The translations under genes were made by a program, and so were the position numbers. DNA of 64,000 nt. Origin: Legionella sainthelensi (GTDB taxonomy: Bacteria > Pseudomonadota > Gammaproteobacteria > Legionellales > Legionellaceae). The DNA lies in the NCBI RefSeq assembly GCF_900637685.1, contig NZ_LR134388.1:1189501-1253500 (forward strand), in the 5' to 3' direction. Each line of letters begins with the position of its first letter. Positions within the stretch are counted from its first letter, which is position 1. This document shows, piece by piece, positions 36,574 to 46,668 of the stretch. The notes beneath the pieces were generated by a model, which was not told where the DNA came from, ran no database searches, and worked only from the letters and a program-made list of their open reading frames with translations.

Positions 36574-37595
36574 AATATTTTCTATTTGCACTGTCTCTTT
36601 TTTTTGCTTCCAAGATTTTGGCTAATCCAGTTGTGAATGTTTATGTTTGGGGCGGGGAAATTCCTAAAAGTTTAATTCAACAATTTGAACGAGAGTCTGG
36701 AATTAAGGTTAATTTTTCAACCTATGACAGTAATGAAACAATGTATGCAAAGTTAAAAGCAAGCCAACAAACCATTTATGATGTGATTCTTCCCTCTGCC
36801 TATTTTGTAGAACGAATGAAAAGGCAGGGCATGCTAGAACCGTTGAGTCATCACCAACTGCCGAATCTTGACAACTTGGATAAACGTTTTGTTAATAATG
36901 ATTATGATAAGGATAATCATTATAGTGCGCCTATTATATGGGGGGCAACCGGTGTTTTTTATAATAGCAATGCGATACATCGCCCACCAAAAGCTTGGAG
37001 TGCGTTGTGGGATAAAAAATGGCATAATCAACTGATGCTCCTGGATGATTCACGGGAGATATTTGCAATCGCCTTAATGAGTTTGGGATTTGATCCGAAT
37101 GATAATAATCCGGAGCATATTAAAAAAGCTTATGAACATTTATTAAAACTTGTGCCTAATATTAAATTATTTGCAAGTGACAGCATTCAGGCAATTATTA
37201 TCGATGAGGATGCGCTCATAGGATCTGCGTGGAATGGTGATGCGTTTAAAGCACAGGCTGAAAACAAGGCTATTGAGTTTGTTTATCCTGAAGATGGTTT
37301 CGTGATTTGGGTGGATTGTCTCGCCATTCCTAAAAATCCCCCGCATCTCAGAGAGGCGCTCCAATTTATTAATTTTATGCTTAAGGCCGAGACAAGTGCA
37401 CAAATCGCATTAAAGGAAGGGCATGCTATTACTAATGAAAAAGGTCGTGCTTTGTTGCCTTCATCAATAAAAGATAATCCAATGATTTATCCTTCTGAAG
37501 AAATCATGAAAAAGGGCCAATTCCAACGCGATGTTGGAGAAGATACATTAATGCTTTATAACCGGTATTGGGAACAATTAAAGCTGGCTTTTTAA
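36570..37595 (+). CDS. potD: Spermidine/putrescine periplasmic binding protein PotD
   Basis: A 341-residue exported protein. The signal peptide is MKYFLFALSLFFASKILA with cleavage expected before NPVVNVYVWGGEIP. Typical segments include ESGIKVNFSTYDSNETMYAK, YDVILPSAYFVERM and WGATGVFYNS. It captures polyamine in the periplasm for PotBC. The ATG overlaps the potC stop (ATGA). Confidence 0.93.
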   Translation: MKYFLFALSLFFASKILANPVVNVYVWGGEIPKSLIQQFERESGIKVNFSTYDSNETMYAKLKASQQTIYDVILPSAYFVERMKRQGMLEPLSHHQLPNLDNLDKRFVNNDYDKDNHYSAPIIWGATGVFYNSNAIHRPPKAWSALWDKKWHNQLMLLDDSREIFAIALMSLGFDPNDNNPEHIKKAYEHLLKLVPNIKLFASDSIQAIIIDEDALIGSAWNGDAFKAQAENKAIEFVYPEDGFVIWVDCLAIPKNPPHLREALQFINFMLKAETSAQIALKEGHAITNEKGRALLPSSIKDNPMIYPSEEIMKKGQFQRDVGEDTLMLYNRYWEQLKLAF

Positions 37596-37842
37596 TTTTA
37601 TAGCGTTATTGACGTTAAGATTATTTTTATCAAATACCAGGTGTATTGTGGGCTTGTATCTCTCCACTTCTTTGATGTGCTGACGATACATTCCAGCTGG
37701 CCTGTTTAATACGTTTTGTAAAAAGACGTGATCAAAATTTTTTCTTAATGGGAGGAGCTCTTAATAAAACCTTAATGTTTCTATATTAAACTTCAGGCTC
37801 ATAATTTGGTCAGTTTGTGTTTATTATAATTAGGAGTTTTAT

Positions 37843-38481
37843 ATGCCTAAGGCGTTCACCCATTTATGCAAAAATGTTAATTTAAGTTTGTATGACAATA
37901 CCCTTACTGTTTATACAAAATCAAAAATGTCTTTTCCGCCAATACGTACCGAGCTCGATTTACTCATGGTTTTATTGTTTTCGCAAATGGATTGTGTGAG
38001 TGCGCAAATAGATAAAATGTTTGATATGCGCAAAAATGAACTGGGTGTTTATCGCTTTGTACATCGTGATGACTACGATCATCATTTGTATCATCAAGAT
38101 GATTTTAATATGGATGACAATCATTATCATGCACAATTTGCTAAAACTATTGATGAAATTAAATTAGAAGATATTTTAGGAATATTAGAGAAGCATAATC
38201 TGATTTCATCTGAAGAGCATCAGAGTTTCATCTTAGCTTATCATGAAGCGAATACTATTCCTCTTGAGCTTACAAGTCCAACAAAAGTGGTCTTCAAAGA
38301 ACAAGAAAAGAGTCAAGTAGTTTCAGGTGATACACCTTCTAAAAAACAATCTGTGAAACAGAAAGATGATGAAGTTACTTTCGGAGGCTTTAGAAGAGGA
38401 TTTTTCCTTGCTGCATCCTCAAAAACAGTTGTGACAAAGAAAGAAGACTCCAAAACTTCTGGTTTGAACAACTTCTACTGA
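37843..38481 (+). CDS. Hypothetical protein with His/Asp-rich segment
   Basis: A 212-residue soluble protein with a clear Shine-Dalgarno (TAGGAG) before the ATG. Residues about 64-92 form a His/Asp/Tyr-rich stretch (HRDDYDHHLYHQDDFNMDD), which could bind metal. The last 60 residues are Lys/Ser/Thr-rich and low in complexity. No family is recognised. Hairpins follow at 38496 and 38675. Confidence 0.6.
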   Translation: MPKAFTHLCKNVNLSLYDNTLTVYTKSKMSFPPIRTELDLLMVLLFSQMDCVSAQIDKMFDMRKNELGVYRFVHRDDYDHHLYHQDDFNMDDNHYHAQFAKTIDEIKLEDILGILEKHNLISSEEHQSFILAYHEANTIPLELTSPTKVVFKEQEKSQVVSGDTPSKKQSVKQKDDEVTFGGFRRGFFLAASSKTVVTKKEDSKTSGLNNFY

Positions 38482-38495
38482 TTAACATCAGATCT

Positions 38496-38529
38496 ACGTA
38501 AAGGTAGCTCCATCATGCTGCCTTTACGT
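38496..38529 (+). terminator. Hairpin after the His/Asp-rich gene
   Basis: ACGTAAAGG with GC-rich bases on one side pairs with CCTTTACGT on the other, 15 bases after the stop codon. The following T content is weak (TGTT), so this is a probable but not strong intrinsic terminator. Confidence 0.5.
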
Positions 38530-38674
38530 TGTTAAACGAACGCTATCCTATAAAATGCGTGGCATTTATATAGAGTACAATTCTAAATGAATTCAGTTCG
38601 ACATAAAAAATGGAGTTTCAATTTTTATCGAACCTACATTAATGAGTTCCTTTGGAATGTACTTATACTATTGC

Positions 38675-38706
38675 AACGTGCCTCTCGGTATTGTTGGAGG
38701 CACGTT
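38675..38706. terminator. Perfect ten-base-pair hairpin between convergent genes
   Basis: AACGTGCCTC and GAGGCACGTT form a perfect stem around a 12-base loop, about 60 bases from the pilE stop. It is symmetric and lies between convergent transcription units, so it may terminate both, although neither side has a long T tract. Confidence 0.5.
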
Positions 38707-38765
38707 GAATTCATAAATTAAGTCTTACACTTCTCACTTAAAATATTCCATGTCTTATGAAGGTT

Positions 38766-39185
38766 CTATGAAGGATTCCAACAAATCGTTTGCGTCGTTC
38801 CTGAGGAATCTACGGCAGTTTTTACGTTGGCTTGATCTACTGTCATACTCGCACACGTAGTATCTTCGGTCTGGCTTCCTCGCGGTGTTGCAGTAAGAGT
38901 ATAGAATGTTGCACCCAGATTACTTAAGGTGATGCTGTAGAATCCTTGCGCTGATGTTTGCGGAAAAGCAGGTAAAGAGGTACATGTATTATAAGAAAAA
39001 TTTTGAGCATAGCAGCGTTCAAGAAGAATTTGGTCTTGAGCTAGTGTGGCCAAAGCATCAGCGCGGCGTGCTTTTAGCAAAAAGCTCACGTAGTAGGGGT
39101 AGGCAATAGTCACCAGTATCGCCATAACCACTAAAGCTATCATTAAATCAATTAAGGTAAATCCTTTTCTTTTAGGTTGTTTCAT
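38766..39185 (-). CDS. pilE: Type IV pilin-like protein PilE
   Basis: A 139-residue prepilin from the ATG at 39185 (MKQPKRKGFTLIDLMIAL). Cleavage by the prepilin peptidase is expected between Gly and Phe. The residue at position +5 is Asp where nearly all type IV pilins have Glu. The hydrophobic helix is followed by a globular part with Cys pairs (CYAQNFSYNTC, CASM, CWNPS). It begins 11 bases after pilY1 ends and closes the operon. In homologous clusters PilE is a minor pilin. Confidence 0.85.
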   Translation of the reverse strand: MKQPKRKGFTLIDLMIALVVMAILVTIAYPYYVSFLLKARRADALATLAQDQILLERCYAQNFSYNTCTSLPAFPQTSAQGFYSITLSNLGATFYTLTATPRGSQTEDTTCASMTVDQANVKTAVDSSGTTQTICWNPS

Positions 39186-39195
39186 TTGCAATCCC

Positions 39196-42100
39196 TTATT
39201 GCAGTTGCCACCATCCCGTTCTTCTTCGCGTACTGTTTGGATTAAGTATAGTAGATTGACTTCCATTAGATTGGGTAATGAGCAGAACGATATTATTACC
39301 TTGATTAGGGCCAACCAAAGTTGCTGCATTAGCAAAGCTATTTGACAATTGAACGCCTACAACTCCTGAATAATTATATTGAGTATTAGGTGTCCCATTG
39401 GCATTAACCCCTATAATTTGAGGATTAGTAAATGCTCCTCCAGTTTTGAAGTTGAGTTCAAGAAGCATGGACGTAAAGCTCGTGCTGCATGATTGAGGTG
39501 GGGTATTTAGGGTGCTAATGAAGGCCCCATTAAAAACAGTAGGATTAGTAACTATACGTTGTCCTGAGACGACAAGATCATCATACCAACCGGATTGACT
39601 GTACCAGTTAATCGGTGTTGATGAGGCTGTAACTACGGGTACAGATAGGCCAGAAGTTGATGTGGAGATTAAATTAAGTGTCTGTTGTTGCAGGTTATTT
39701 CGTGTATACGTAACACTAGTTAATGGTTTATCTAAAACACCATAGATTGTCTGAGTTTGCGTATTTACTAAATCACTGGTCTGCAGTAATTGCCCAGTGC
39801 CGAATATAACGAATAACCCGGAGACACGAGGATAGGCAGGATTAAGAGTCACCACTGGTGCTGTTGTTATGGGCTGCACGGTTCCGGAAGAGTCTTTTGC
39901 TTGAAATAATAAGCGCACTGTCCAATTTGTGGGGTTGGGATCGCTTACATTAATAGACCACATATTTCCTTGTAAATCACCTGCATAAACATTGGTTATA
40001 GGTGCTCCTTGAAAACCATTTTGGTTTGCTATTGCTACTGATGATAGTCCTTGGGGAAGTGAGCTGTTACATGATCCTGGAACCGCATTACACAGATTAA
40101 TCTTGCTAATGAGGGCCCCTGTTTGTGGATTAATGGCGTAAAGTACAGAAGTGTTGTTGAGACTGTTATAACCGTTGCCAAAAAAGACAGCAAAACCAGC
40201 TGGATTGGTATTTGCTCCAATTTGTGCAATTTGAGGTTGGCTGTAGCTAAGTCCCATATCGCTGTCAGTGAATTCCCACAGTACTTTTTGCGCAAGATTA
40301 GTTTCATTAATAAAACTATTGGGATTGGTAATATCTAATCCATAAATACTGTTCCCTCCAGCATTTTCTCCTCCTACAAGTAATGTGTGCCAGCTACTAT
40401 CTGAAAACTGTACATCTGCTGTTTGAGGTGAGCCATCGACAAAATAACGATGACTTAAGTTGTAAAGAGGGTTAGTAAGATTGTAAAGATTAGCAAATAC
40501 AGCATTAGGGATAAATGCAAAAACTTCATTACCGGTTGTTGCATTAAAGGCATGTAACATACCATCATTAGCCCCTACATAAAGTAGAGGAGTACGATTG
40601 GCATAAGTTTGTGCAAAAGATAGATAACTGCTGCTCGTATAAGGTGCTGATGGAGCACCTATATAAATGACTTGGCTATCTATAATATCCCCTAATATAT
40701 GAGAACGATTCCGAAAACTGCCACCATTACGCATTTCCAAAGAGGTATTGCCACGAAGATACTGCAATCTTTGTTGGCCAAGAGTATCTGAGGGTTGGAG
40801 TTGTGTTTGTTGCGTAGTGCTTATATTTGCCCATTCGAAAGGAACTCCTGTATTGGTTGAGGGATTCCAAGTAACTATAAAACGATTTGTGGCCCATCCT
40901 GATCCAGACACTAACTTGTCTAATAGGGGTTGAGCTTGCCAGTTTATTGCACCTGTTGGTAAGCCAGTTGAAGGATTTAAAGGCATAGCAAGCAAATTCC
41001 CAGTCCAATCTTGATAGGGGGTATCATTTGAAATGAAGTTTGCCTCATATTCGACGCTGTTGTTATTAAGTTGAGTGGAACTCACTGCAGCCGCTGATGT
41101 TGTAAAAGAGCCATTTTGCACCGAAATCATGATTGCATTAAGATCGTTAACCAAATCAGTTGAATTTGTTGCAGGATAGTAATTCGTTGTACCACCGGCT
41201 ACAGCCATAGCGGTGAGTGATGCTGCTGCTTGTGGGTTCAATGTAGGATTGACTCCGGCACCAAGCCCTATAATATAAGTTGGAATTCCTTGTTGTTTTA
41301 ATGCTGCAATCGCGCTAATTGTGTCTGTTAAAGCCTGACAATTAGTGCTTTGCAGGGAACCATCAGGATTAAATGTAGCGGTAATGCCATAGCCTGTAGC
41401 AGCGGCACTTCCTAATGGCGGCCATAACTTACCATTTAGATCCTGGGTAGGAAGACCATCAGAAATTAAAATGACATATTTTTTTTGAGGACAACCATTA
41501 CCACTGGTATTACCTAAAGAGGAAAGATAGGTTTTTGCTGATGCCATTAAACCAGCAACAGGTGATTGCACTGCGCTGGCTTTAATTTCTTTAGTTGACG
41601 TTGAATTGGTTTCTGGTTGTAAATAGGGTGTAAATACTCCAATGGCGCTATTAATGCTGGTTGTTGTTGGATTTGTGCCCGCAGAGGTCATTGGAACCAG
41701 TATGGTTCCTGAAGTTGCTGATTGAGTCCCTGAATAGCCAAAACCACGTTGGGCATAAAACACCTGTGGGGAGTATGGGACAAATCCAGCATTAGTAGGA
41801 CTTGTGCCAAAACCACCAATATTAGGGAGTGATTTCGAATAGGAAATCAACACACCGCCATTATTATAATTACTTATTGAGAAATTAGGAGGGTAAGGAG
41901 TTGCAGGGCTTGGTCCACTATAAGTCAGAAACACTCCAGGAAAACTACTTCCAGCATATAGGACATCATTAATTGCTGGGTTGTCACTGGTTGCTCCAAT
42001 TTGCATGTATGCATTGGAAGAAAGAACCGATGAGCCGTAAAAACTTCCAATCGAACTGCAATTACTTTGAATGGTTGAAGAAGCAGAAGTGTAATTATAA

Positions 42101-42675
42101 CAAGGGTTGTTAACATAGGTATTGCCGGTAACAGGGGTATTAGTAAACGAAAAATTACTTCCTTGCGGAGACATGTAGTATACCCAGGTATTATAAACAG
42201 CAACGGAACTTGTTTTATAAGTGGCTAATGCAAAATCAGTAGATTGCATATACGTATTGATAATAGCTTGTACTCCGGCTTTGGCTACATTGAGGCGGCT
42301 TGCTCCGTTATCTACAAGTACACCATTTTGACTTACTGTATAAGGAGCTTGGCCACTGCTATTCGCTGCCTGCACCGGAGGAGTAAAGCCTGAAGGAACG
42401 GTATAATTAAGTGGTGAACTTGAGTTTTTGAGTGAAGCTAATCCACCTGTGAGAGATCCTGAACCGGACATAATCGCACCGCTCAAATCACCATCCATGG
42501 ACTCGGAGTTGCCAATAGCAATTAACACTTGTGGATGAGTTGGACTAGCCATAATTAGCGGTATTTGTGGAATATTTAAAATAGGTGTTGATGCTGCTAG
42601 TACCAAAGTTGATACTATAAGAAATAAAAGCGCTTTTAATCCAACTCTAAAAGATTTGCTTTGTGCATGCACCAT
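39196..42675 (-). CDS. pilY1: Type IV pilus tip adhesin/assembly factor PilY1
   Basis: A large exported protein of 1159 residues. The N-terminal hydrophobic segment (about residues 13-30) is a signal or anchor. The central part contains a von Willebrand A-like region with ILISDGLPTQDLNGKLW. The C-terminal beta-propeller of the PilC family is seen from TPLLYVGANDGMLHAFNATT through RYFVDGSPQTADV. In other bacteria PilY1 sits at the pilus tip and primes assembly with the minor pilins. The gene lies 13 bases after pilX. The sequence is intact throughout. Confidence 0.92.
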   Translation of the reverse strand: MVHAQSKSFRVGLKALLFLIVSTLVLAASTPILNIPQIPLIMASPTHPQVLIAIGNSESMDGDLSGAIMSGSGSLTGGLASLKNSSSPLNYTVPSGFTPPVQAANSSGQAPYTVSQNGVLVDNGASRLNVAKAGVQAIINTYMQSTDFALATYKTSSVAVYNTWVYYMSPQGSNFSFTNTPVTGNTYVNNPCYNYTSASSTIQSNCSSIGSFYGSSVLSSNAYMQIGATSDNPAINDVLYAGSSFPGVFLTYSGPSPATPYPPNFSISNYNNGGVLISYSKSLPNIGGFGTSPTNAGFVPYSPQVFYAQRGFGYSGTQSATSGTILVPMTSAGTNPTTTSINSAIGVFTPYLQPETNSTSTKEIKASAVQSPVAGLMASAKTYLSSLGNTSGNGCPQKKYVILISDGLPTQDLNGKLWPPLGSAAATGYGITATFNPDGSLQSTNCQALTDTISAIAALKQQGIPTYIIGLGAGVNPTLNPQAAASLTAMAVAGGTTNYYPATNSTDLVNDLNAIMISVQNGSFTTSAAAVSSTQLNNNSVEYEANFISNDTPYQDWTGNLLAMPLNPSTGLPTGAINWQAQPLLDKLVSGSGWATNRFIVTWNPSTNTGVPFEWANISTTQQTQLQPSDTLGQQRLQYLRGNTSLEMRNGGSFRNRSHILGDIIDSQVIYIGAPSAPYTSSSYLSFAQTYANRTPLLYVGANDGMLHAFNATTGNEVFAFIPNAVFANLYNLTNPLYNLSHRYFVDGSPQTADVQFSDSSWHTLLVGGENAGGNSIYGLDITNPNSFINETNLAQKVLWEFTDSDMGLSYSQPQIAQIGANTNPAGFAVFFGNGYNSLNNTSVLYAINPQTGALISKINLCNAVPGSCNSSLPQGLSSVAIANQNGFQGAPITNVYAGDLQGNMWSINVSDPNPTNWTVRLLFQAKDSSGTVQPITTAPVVTLNPAYPRVSGLFVIFGTGQLLQTSDLVNTQTQTIYGVLDKPLTSVTYTRNNLQQQTLNLISTSTSGLSVPVVTASSTPINWYSQSGWYDDLVVSGQRIVTNPTVFNGAFISTLNTPPQSCSTSFTSMLLELNFKTGGAFTNPQIIGVNANGTPNTQYNYSGVVGVQLSNSFANAATLVGPNQGNNIVLLITQSNGSQSTILNPNSTRRRTGWWQLQ

Positions 42676-42687
42676 AATCCGTTTTAC

Positions 42688-43185
42688 CTATTGTTGTATT
42701 TGAAGTGTATTTTGCAACATGATTACCGCACCGTTAGCACCGACGGAACGCGCGGTAATCCGATAAACATTTGTCACTTTATTCATACTCTGGCCAGGGG
42801 AGCTCACTGATGGTAATTTCTCAATAATATAACTTGCTTGGCTGTTAGTATCTCCCTGAAAACTATTAATTACAGAAGCAGAATCAGACCAGTTGATTGT
42901 AGTCCATATTGGTGGATTATCTGCATCCAATATATAGAGTCCATTATTGTTTTGTAGAAAGTTTGCTGCAGTATAGGTTCCATTCAGGAGTTTATTGATT
43001 GCTTCATTTAGTGCACCTTCTGTTTTTTCTAAACTCATTTCTGTATCAGTTGCATTTGCTGCAATTCGAATTTGAGTGGTATTTAGAGAAATATTCGCAA
43101 GTGCTAAAACGGTAATCATAATGAGAAGAATCATTGTCAATAGCAGAATATAACCCTTTTCCTTTTTATGTTTGAAGAGAGTCAA
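42688..43185 (-). CDS. pilX: Minor pilin assembly protein PilX
   Basis: A 165-residue protein with an N-terminal hydrophobic helix KGYILLLTMILLIMITVLAL preceded by a basic segment. This is the PilX pattern, in which the usual FTLIE motif is replaced. It follows pilW by 67 bases and precedes pilY1. It is expected to belong to the priming complex of the pilus. Confidence 0.85.
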   Translation of the reverse strand: MTLFKHKKEKGYILLLTMILLIMITVLALANISLNTTQIRIAANATDTEMSLEKTEGALNEAINKLLNGTYTAANFLQNNNGLYILDADNPPIWTTINWSDSASVINSFQGDTNSQASYIIEKLPSVSSPGQSMNKVTNVYRITARSVGANGAVIMLQNTLQIQQ

Positions 43186-43252
43186 TTTTATAGCGATGTG
43201 ATCAAAAGACTTTGTCGAAGGAATAGATTTTTTTTAAATAAAGGAGTTAAGT

Positions 43253-44320
43253 TCACGATATTGCATTCCTCAAGGCAATATTGATTTCATACACATGCCG
43301 AAGTCGATTATCATTGGGCACATTGACTGTGGTGCCTAACACAGTATATTGAGTGGTATTGGAGGTACCGGAAGCGATCTGTCCCGCAATTAAAAATCCT
43401 AAGCGAATAGTATAAACCTGCGCCCAGTTGGTTACTGCATCCGCTGTGACATACTGAGCGATCGAGCCATTACTGCCAATACCGTATTCTACTTTCATCA
43501 CTTCAATTCCAGGCACGAGAGGTTGGATTGTCCATCCAGCACTGGTTAAAATTCCTCGCATCAGTGCACTTTGTCCCCCTTGACTTTGCCCTACAAAAAA
43601 AGCGGTTTGCTGCAATGGAATGAATTGGGCTCCTGCTTGGTAATTTACAATAAAAGTAGAGGCTCCATTTGCATATACTCCTGTACCTGCTGCATGTGAA
43701 ATAGTGGTACCAGTTGACCCAGTAATTAAAAAGACCAAAGATGTAGTGCAATCAGATAACGCAGCAAATTGTCCTGCAGTAAGAGTAACTCCGCTCGTAC
43801 TTTGCACCGTGAAGGAATCATTAGTCGAATCTATAGCAGTTACAGATGCGGGAAAGCTTGCTGGAACTGCACCAAGAACGACTAGAACATCGCTACTGTT
43901 TTCAATATTCCCTACAAGGGTAGGATCGAGCGCGGGAGTCCAATCGCTTGCATTGCTACTATTAGCAGCATTACTTTGTGATATTGTAATGGGTGAGCTA
44001 TTGGCATTATACCCCATGATTAGGGTCGGATTGGCACTCAGTGAGCCAATAGGATTTGATCCTCCTCCATTTAAATTGGATATCGCTGTATTTATAGAGC
44101 CGCACCCTAAAAATCCTGCCGATCGAATAATAGGGGTCAGTAAATTGGTAATGGCATTTTCTGTATTTTGAATGAGATTCTGTGAATTAGTCGTTTTATA
44201 AATTTGAGTTTGAGTCACATAAATTTCCATGACTGCATAGCTGAGTAAAAGTCCAATAACAATTGCTATCATTAATTCAATTAAAGAAAATCCCTGTGGA
44301 TGTTTTTGATAGTTTTTCAT
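43253..44320 (-). CDS. pilW: Minor pilin PilW
   Basis: A 355-residue prepilin with the cleavage motif QGFSLIELMIAIVIGLLLSY at the N-terminus. The remainder is Ser/Thr/Asn-rich with beta character, including GVTLTAGQFAAL and an actual PilW-type C-terminal domain (NDNRLRHVYEINIALRNAIS). Its ATG overlaps the pilV stop (ATGA), so the two are coupled. Confidence 0.88.
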   Translation of the reverse strand: MKNYQKHPQGFSLIELMIAIVIGLLLSYAVMEIYVTQTQIYKTTNSQNLIQNTENAITNLLTPIIRSAGFLGCGSINTAISNLNGGGSNPIGSLSANPTLIMGYNANSSPITISQSNAANSSNASDWTPALDPTLVGNIENSSDVLVVLGAVPASFPASVTAIDSTNDSFTVQSTSGVTLTAGQFAALSDCTTSLVFLITGSTGTTISHAAGTGVYANGASTFIVNYQAGAQFIPLQQTAFFVGQSQGGQSALMRGILTSAGWTIQPLVPGIEVMKVEYGIGSNGSIAQYVTADAVTNWAQVYTIRLGFLIAGQIASGTSNTTQYTVLGTTVNVPNDNRLRHVYEINIALRNAIS

Positions 44321-44861
44321 AATTGACTTTGGATGCTAAGTTGAACATAGTTGGGATTGGTTGGAGCAGGAGTAGTACTTGCCCCGACTAAGTTTATTGC
44401 CAAACTATCGTCCCATTGAATAGTAACTGTAATAATGGTATTCCCTGAGCTTCCTGGTGCTGGAGTAGCTGTAATAGAGCCACTACCATTAGGCAATTTA
44501 CCCACATCATAGGTTAGCCAATACCAGGTATCATAGGTAGCTAGCTGGGGGCTTGAGCATGGGGACAGATTGCATAGCGTGCCAGGTGTTGGGGGAGGGT
44601 TGGTGTGCCCATGCTGTTGATATTAGAGATATTGTAGTTTCCATTAATTGCTGCTTGGTAATTGGCACGCATTTTATCAAATATATCGTAAGCACATTGA
44701 ACTGCTTGTTGTTTCGCATAGCTTGAGTTATTGGCCTTGCTCGATAAAATGAGCATACTTGCTATCCCTAACATGCCAATAGCTAAAATTACAAAAGCGA
44801 CTAGTACTTCAATTAAGGATAATCCTTTCTGTCGTACTCCTAAATTACTTACATGATACAC
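44317..44861 (-). pseudogene. pilV: Minor pilin PilV, frameshifted in this sequence
   Basis: The first part reads MYHVSNLGVRQKGLSLIEVL and on to MGTPTLP, then stops in this frame at 44541. Adding one C at the C5 run (plus-strand G5, 44591-44595) continues smoothly as PTPGTLCNLSPCSSPQLATY and ends at the stop overlapping pilW. The restored protein is about 181 residues with the cysteine pair typical of PilV. This again is a one-base homopolymer loss. Confidence 0.8.
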
Positions 44862-44873
44862 TAATATTCTCCA

Positions 44874-45437
44874 TTAAGGACATGTAAGTGCGCTGTTATC
44901 CCATACAGCCTGGCCAGGGGTTGCGCTTGATTGAACGAATCCAGTTGCCAATACTTCTACTGAGCGAGCAAATGCTCCCCCTCTGCTGTCGCAGAACTTA
45001 AAATTACCTGATGTCGTTGTCAATCCATGTGGGTCAAAAACCACGCCGGTTACATTACTCGAAAGTACAGGGTCTGCAGAAAAAAGTTGTTGGCTTTGTA
45101 ATAATGAACTCGTACCTACAGAAGGTTGAGTGACCACAATCCATCCATTGCTCCAATTTCCACCACATGTTGTCGATTGAGCTACACCAAAAGGACATAC
45201 TACAACGTTAATTGACTGACCTAAAGCGGTATTGCGAGCATAATTAAGTGAATTTACGAATATATCTGTTTTAGCAGTTAAACGATTATTCATCAGTAGG
45301 GTACTCAATGCGGGCACTGCTATAACTAATAAAATACAAAGAACTAATAATGTGATTAAGAGCTCAATTAATGTGAAGCCTTGCTTGGTTGTTATTCTGA
45401 GCTTCAAAGTCCGATCCCTGATTTGAACTAAATCCAT
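44874..45437 (-). CDS. fimT: GspH/FimT-family pseudopilin
   Basis: A prepilin of 187 residues from the ATG at 45437; an upstream TTG adds seven residues. The motif KQGFTLIELLITLLVLCILL is followed by the GspH domain with LNYARNTALGQSINVVVCPFG and the terminal segment GQAVWDNSALTCP. FimT/PilH-type pseudopilins act with PilVWX in priming; FimT proteins of some species bind DNA during uptake. It is the first pilus gene of the leftward operon. Confidence 0.85.
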   Translation of the reverse strand: MDLVQIRDRTLKLRITTKQGFTLIELLITLLVLCILLVIAVPALSTLLMNNRLTAKTDIFVNSLNYARNTALGQSINVVVCPFGVAQSTTCGGNWSNGWIVVTQPSVGTSSLLQSQQLFSADPVLSSNVTGVVFDPHGLTTTSGNFKFCDSRGGAFARSVEVLATGFVQSSATPGQAVWDNSALTCP

Positions 45438-45505
45438 TTTTAATATAATACAATACAAGTGTAATATGGAGGAAAGTATTTATGCAATACTTCCCTAAAT
45501 ATCGC

Positions 45506-46486
45506 TTAATCCCACTCAACAAATGTTTCGATATTTTTATCACTGGATATTGACGGTTGTTGCTGTTTTGTTTTGATTCGAGCGAGTACCTGTGCTCTGG
45601 CACATTGAGTCGGATATTTAAAGGTTTTTAAAGCATTTTCCAAACTGACAAATTCATAACCCTTTTGTTTATAAAGATGAATAATATCCGGTAAAACATA
45701 TGCATTTAATAAATTTGCATGGATCAGCAGAATTTGTGCTTGATCATTATTGTGATGAAATTCATTATGTTCTTCAGCACGGAGTGTTTGCTGCCAGATA
45801 AAATCCAGATAAAAAGATTTTAATTCCTCTAGATATGTGCGTCTGTTTATTTCAGAAACGGATAATAGGCGTTGATTAAAAACAAAGTCTTTGGAATCAA
45901 TGGTAATTGGGGCAACTTGATAATTTTTTTGTGCGAGGTAGCAAAGAATGTCTTCTTTTTTTCTTCCAGAGCTCATTGCTAAATAAGGATAACGAAAATA
46001 TTTAGGTTCAGTTAAAACAGGTAATAAAATATTATCAGCTTTTTGAATTTCATGAATGTATTCTTTCGTATCCATTTTATTCAAATTAGCGTGACTGAGG
46101 GTATGATTGCCTAACCCGAAACCTGCATCACGAAACTTACGTAGTATTTCCCAATTGTTTTTACGCACTTCGCTGGCAATAATAAATCCTGTGGCAGGAA
46201 CTTTCTCTTTTGTCATTGTTTCGATCATCATATTCAAATGAAAATTTCTATATTCACCAACAAAAGGTAAATCATCTATAGTAATAGATATCATTTTTTT
46301 AGGTACAGAGTGTAATTTTTCAGATTTTTCATTTTTTTCATTTACATGGCCATCTTGCATGTTCTGAGCTTGAATACCCTTGTGCAACGAATCGTAGTTT
46401 TCTTCTAATGCGTTACAAATGCTTGGCAGAGCAACTAAAAAAATGATGATGAATAATAGTTTTTTAATAATTAATGTAATTTTCAT
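45506..46486 (-). CDS. Polysaccharide deacetylase family protein (NodB-like)
   Basis: A 326-residue exported protein. The N-terminus has a signal peptide (IIKKLLFIIIFLVALPSICNA). The NodB-like motifs are visible: SITIDDLP with the two aspartates, GNHTLSH with the metal histidines, and FRYPYL. Family members remove acyl groups from polysaccharides or act on related amide substrates. The C-terminal part contains LIHANLLNAY and a Ser/Gln-rich tail. The ATG at 46486 is taken; a GTG six bases earlier is possible. It lies 68 bases upstream of fimT, so it may be outside the operon. Confidence 0.85.
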   Translation of the reverse strand: MKITLIIKKLLFIIIFLVALPSICNALEENYDSLHKGIQAQNMQDGHVNEKNEKSEKLHSVPKKMISITIDDLPFVGEYRNFHLNMMIETMTKEKVPATGFIIASEVRKNNWEILRKFRDAGFGLGNHTLSHANLNKMDTKEYIHEIQKADNILLPVLTEPKYFRYPYLAMSSGRKKEDILCYLAQKNYQVAPITIDSKDFVFNQRLLSVSEINRRTYLEELKSFYLDFIWQQTLRAEEHNEFHHNNDQAQILLIHANLLNAYVLPDIIHLYKQKGYEFVSLENALKTFKYPTQCARAQVLARIKTKQQQPSISSDKNIETFVEWD

Positions 46487-46668
46487 TCGCACGAACTACA
46501 AATAGATAAGAGAAAACAGCATTGTAGCAAAAATTAAACGAAATGGCTTATCCGAAGTGATATTGTTTATAAATATAAAGTGATACAGATAAAGTAGCAG
46601 TCACTTGTACTATGTAGCTACTTTATCTTGGAGAGCTAAGTTCAAATTTATATTTAAAGTTAAAAAAA

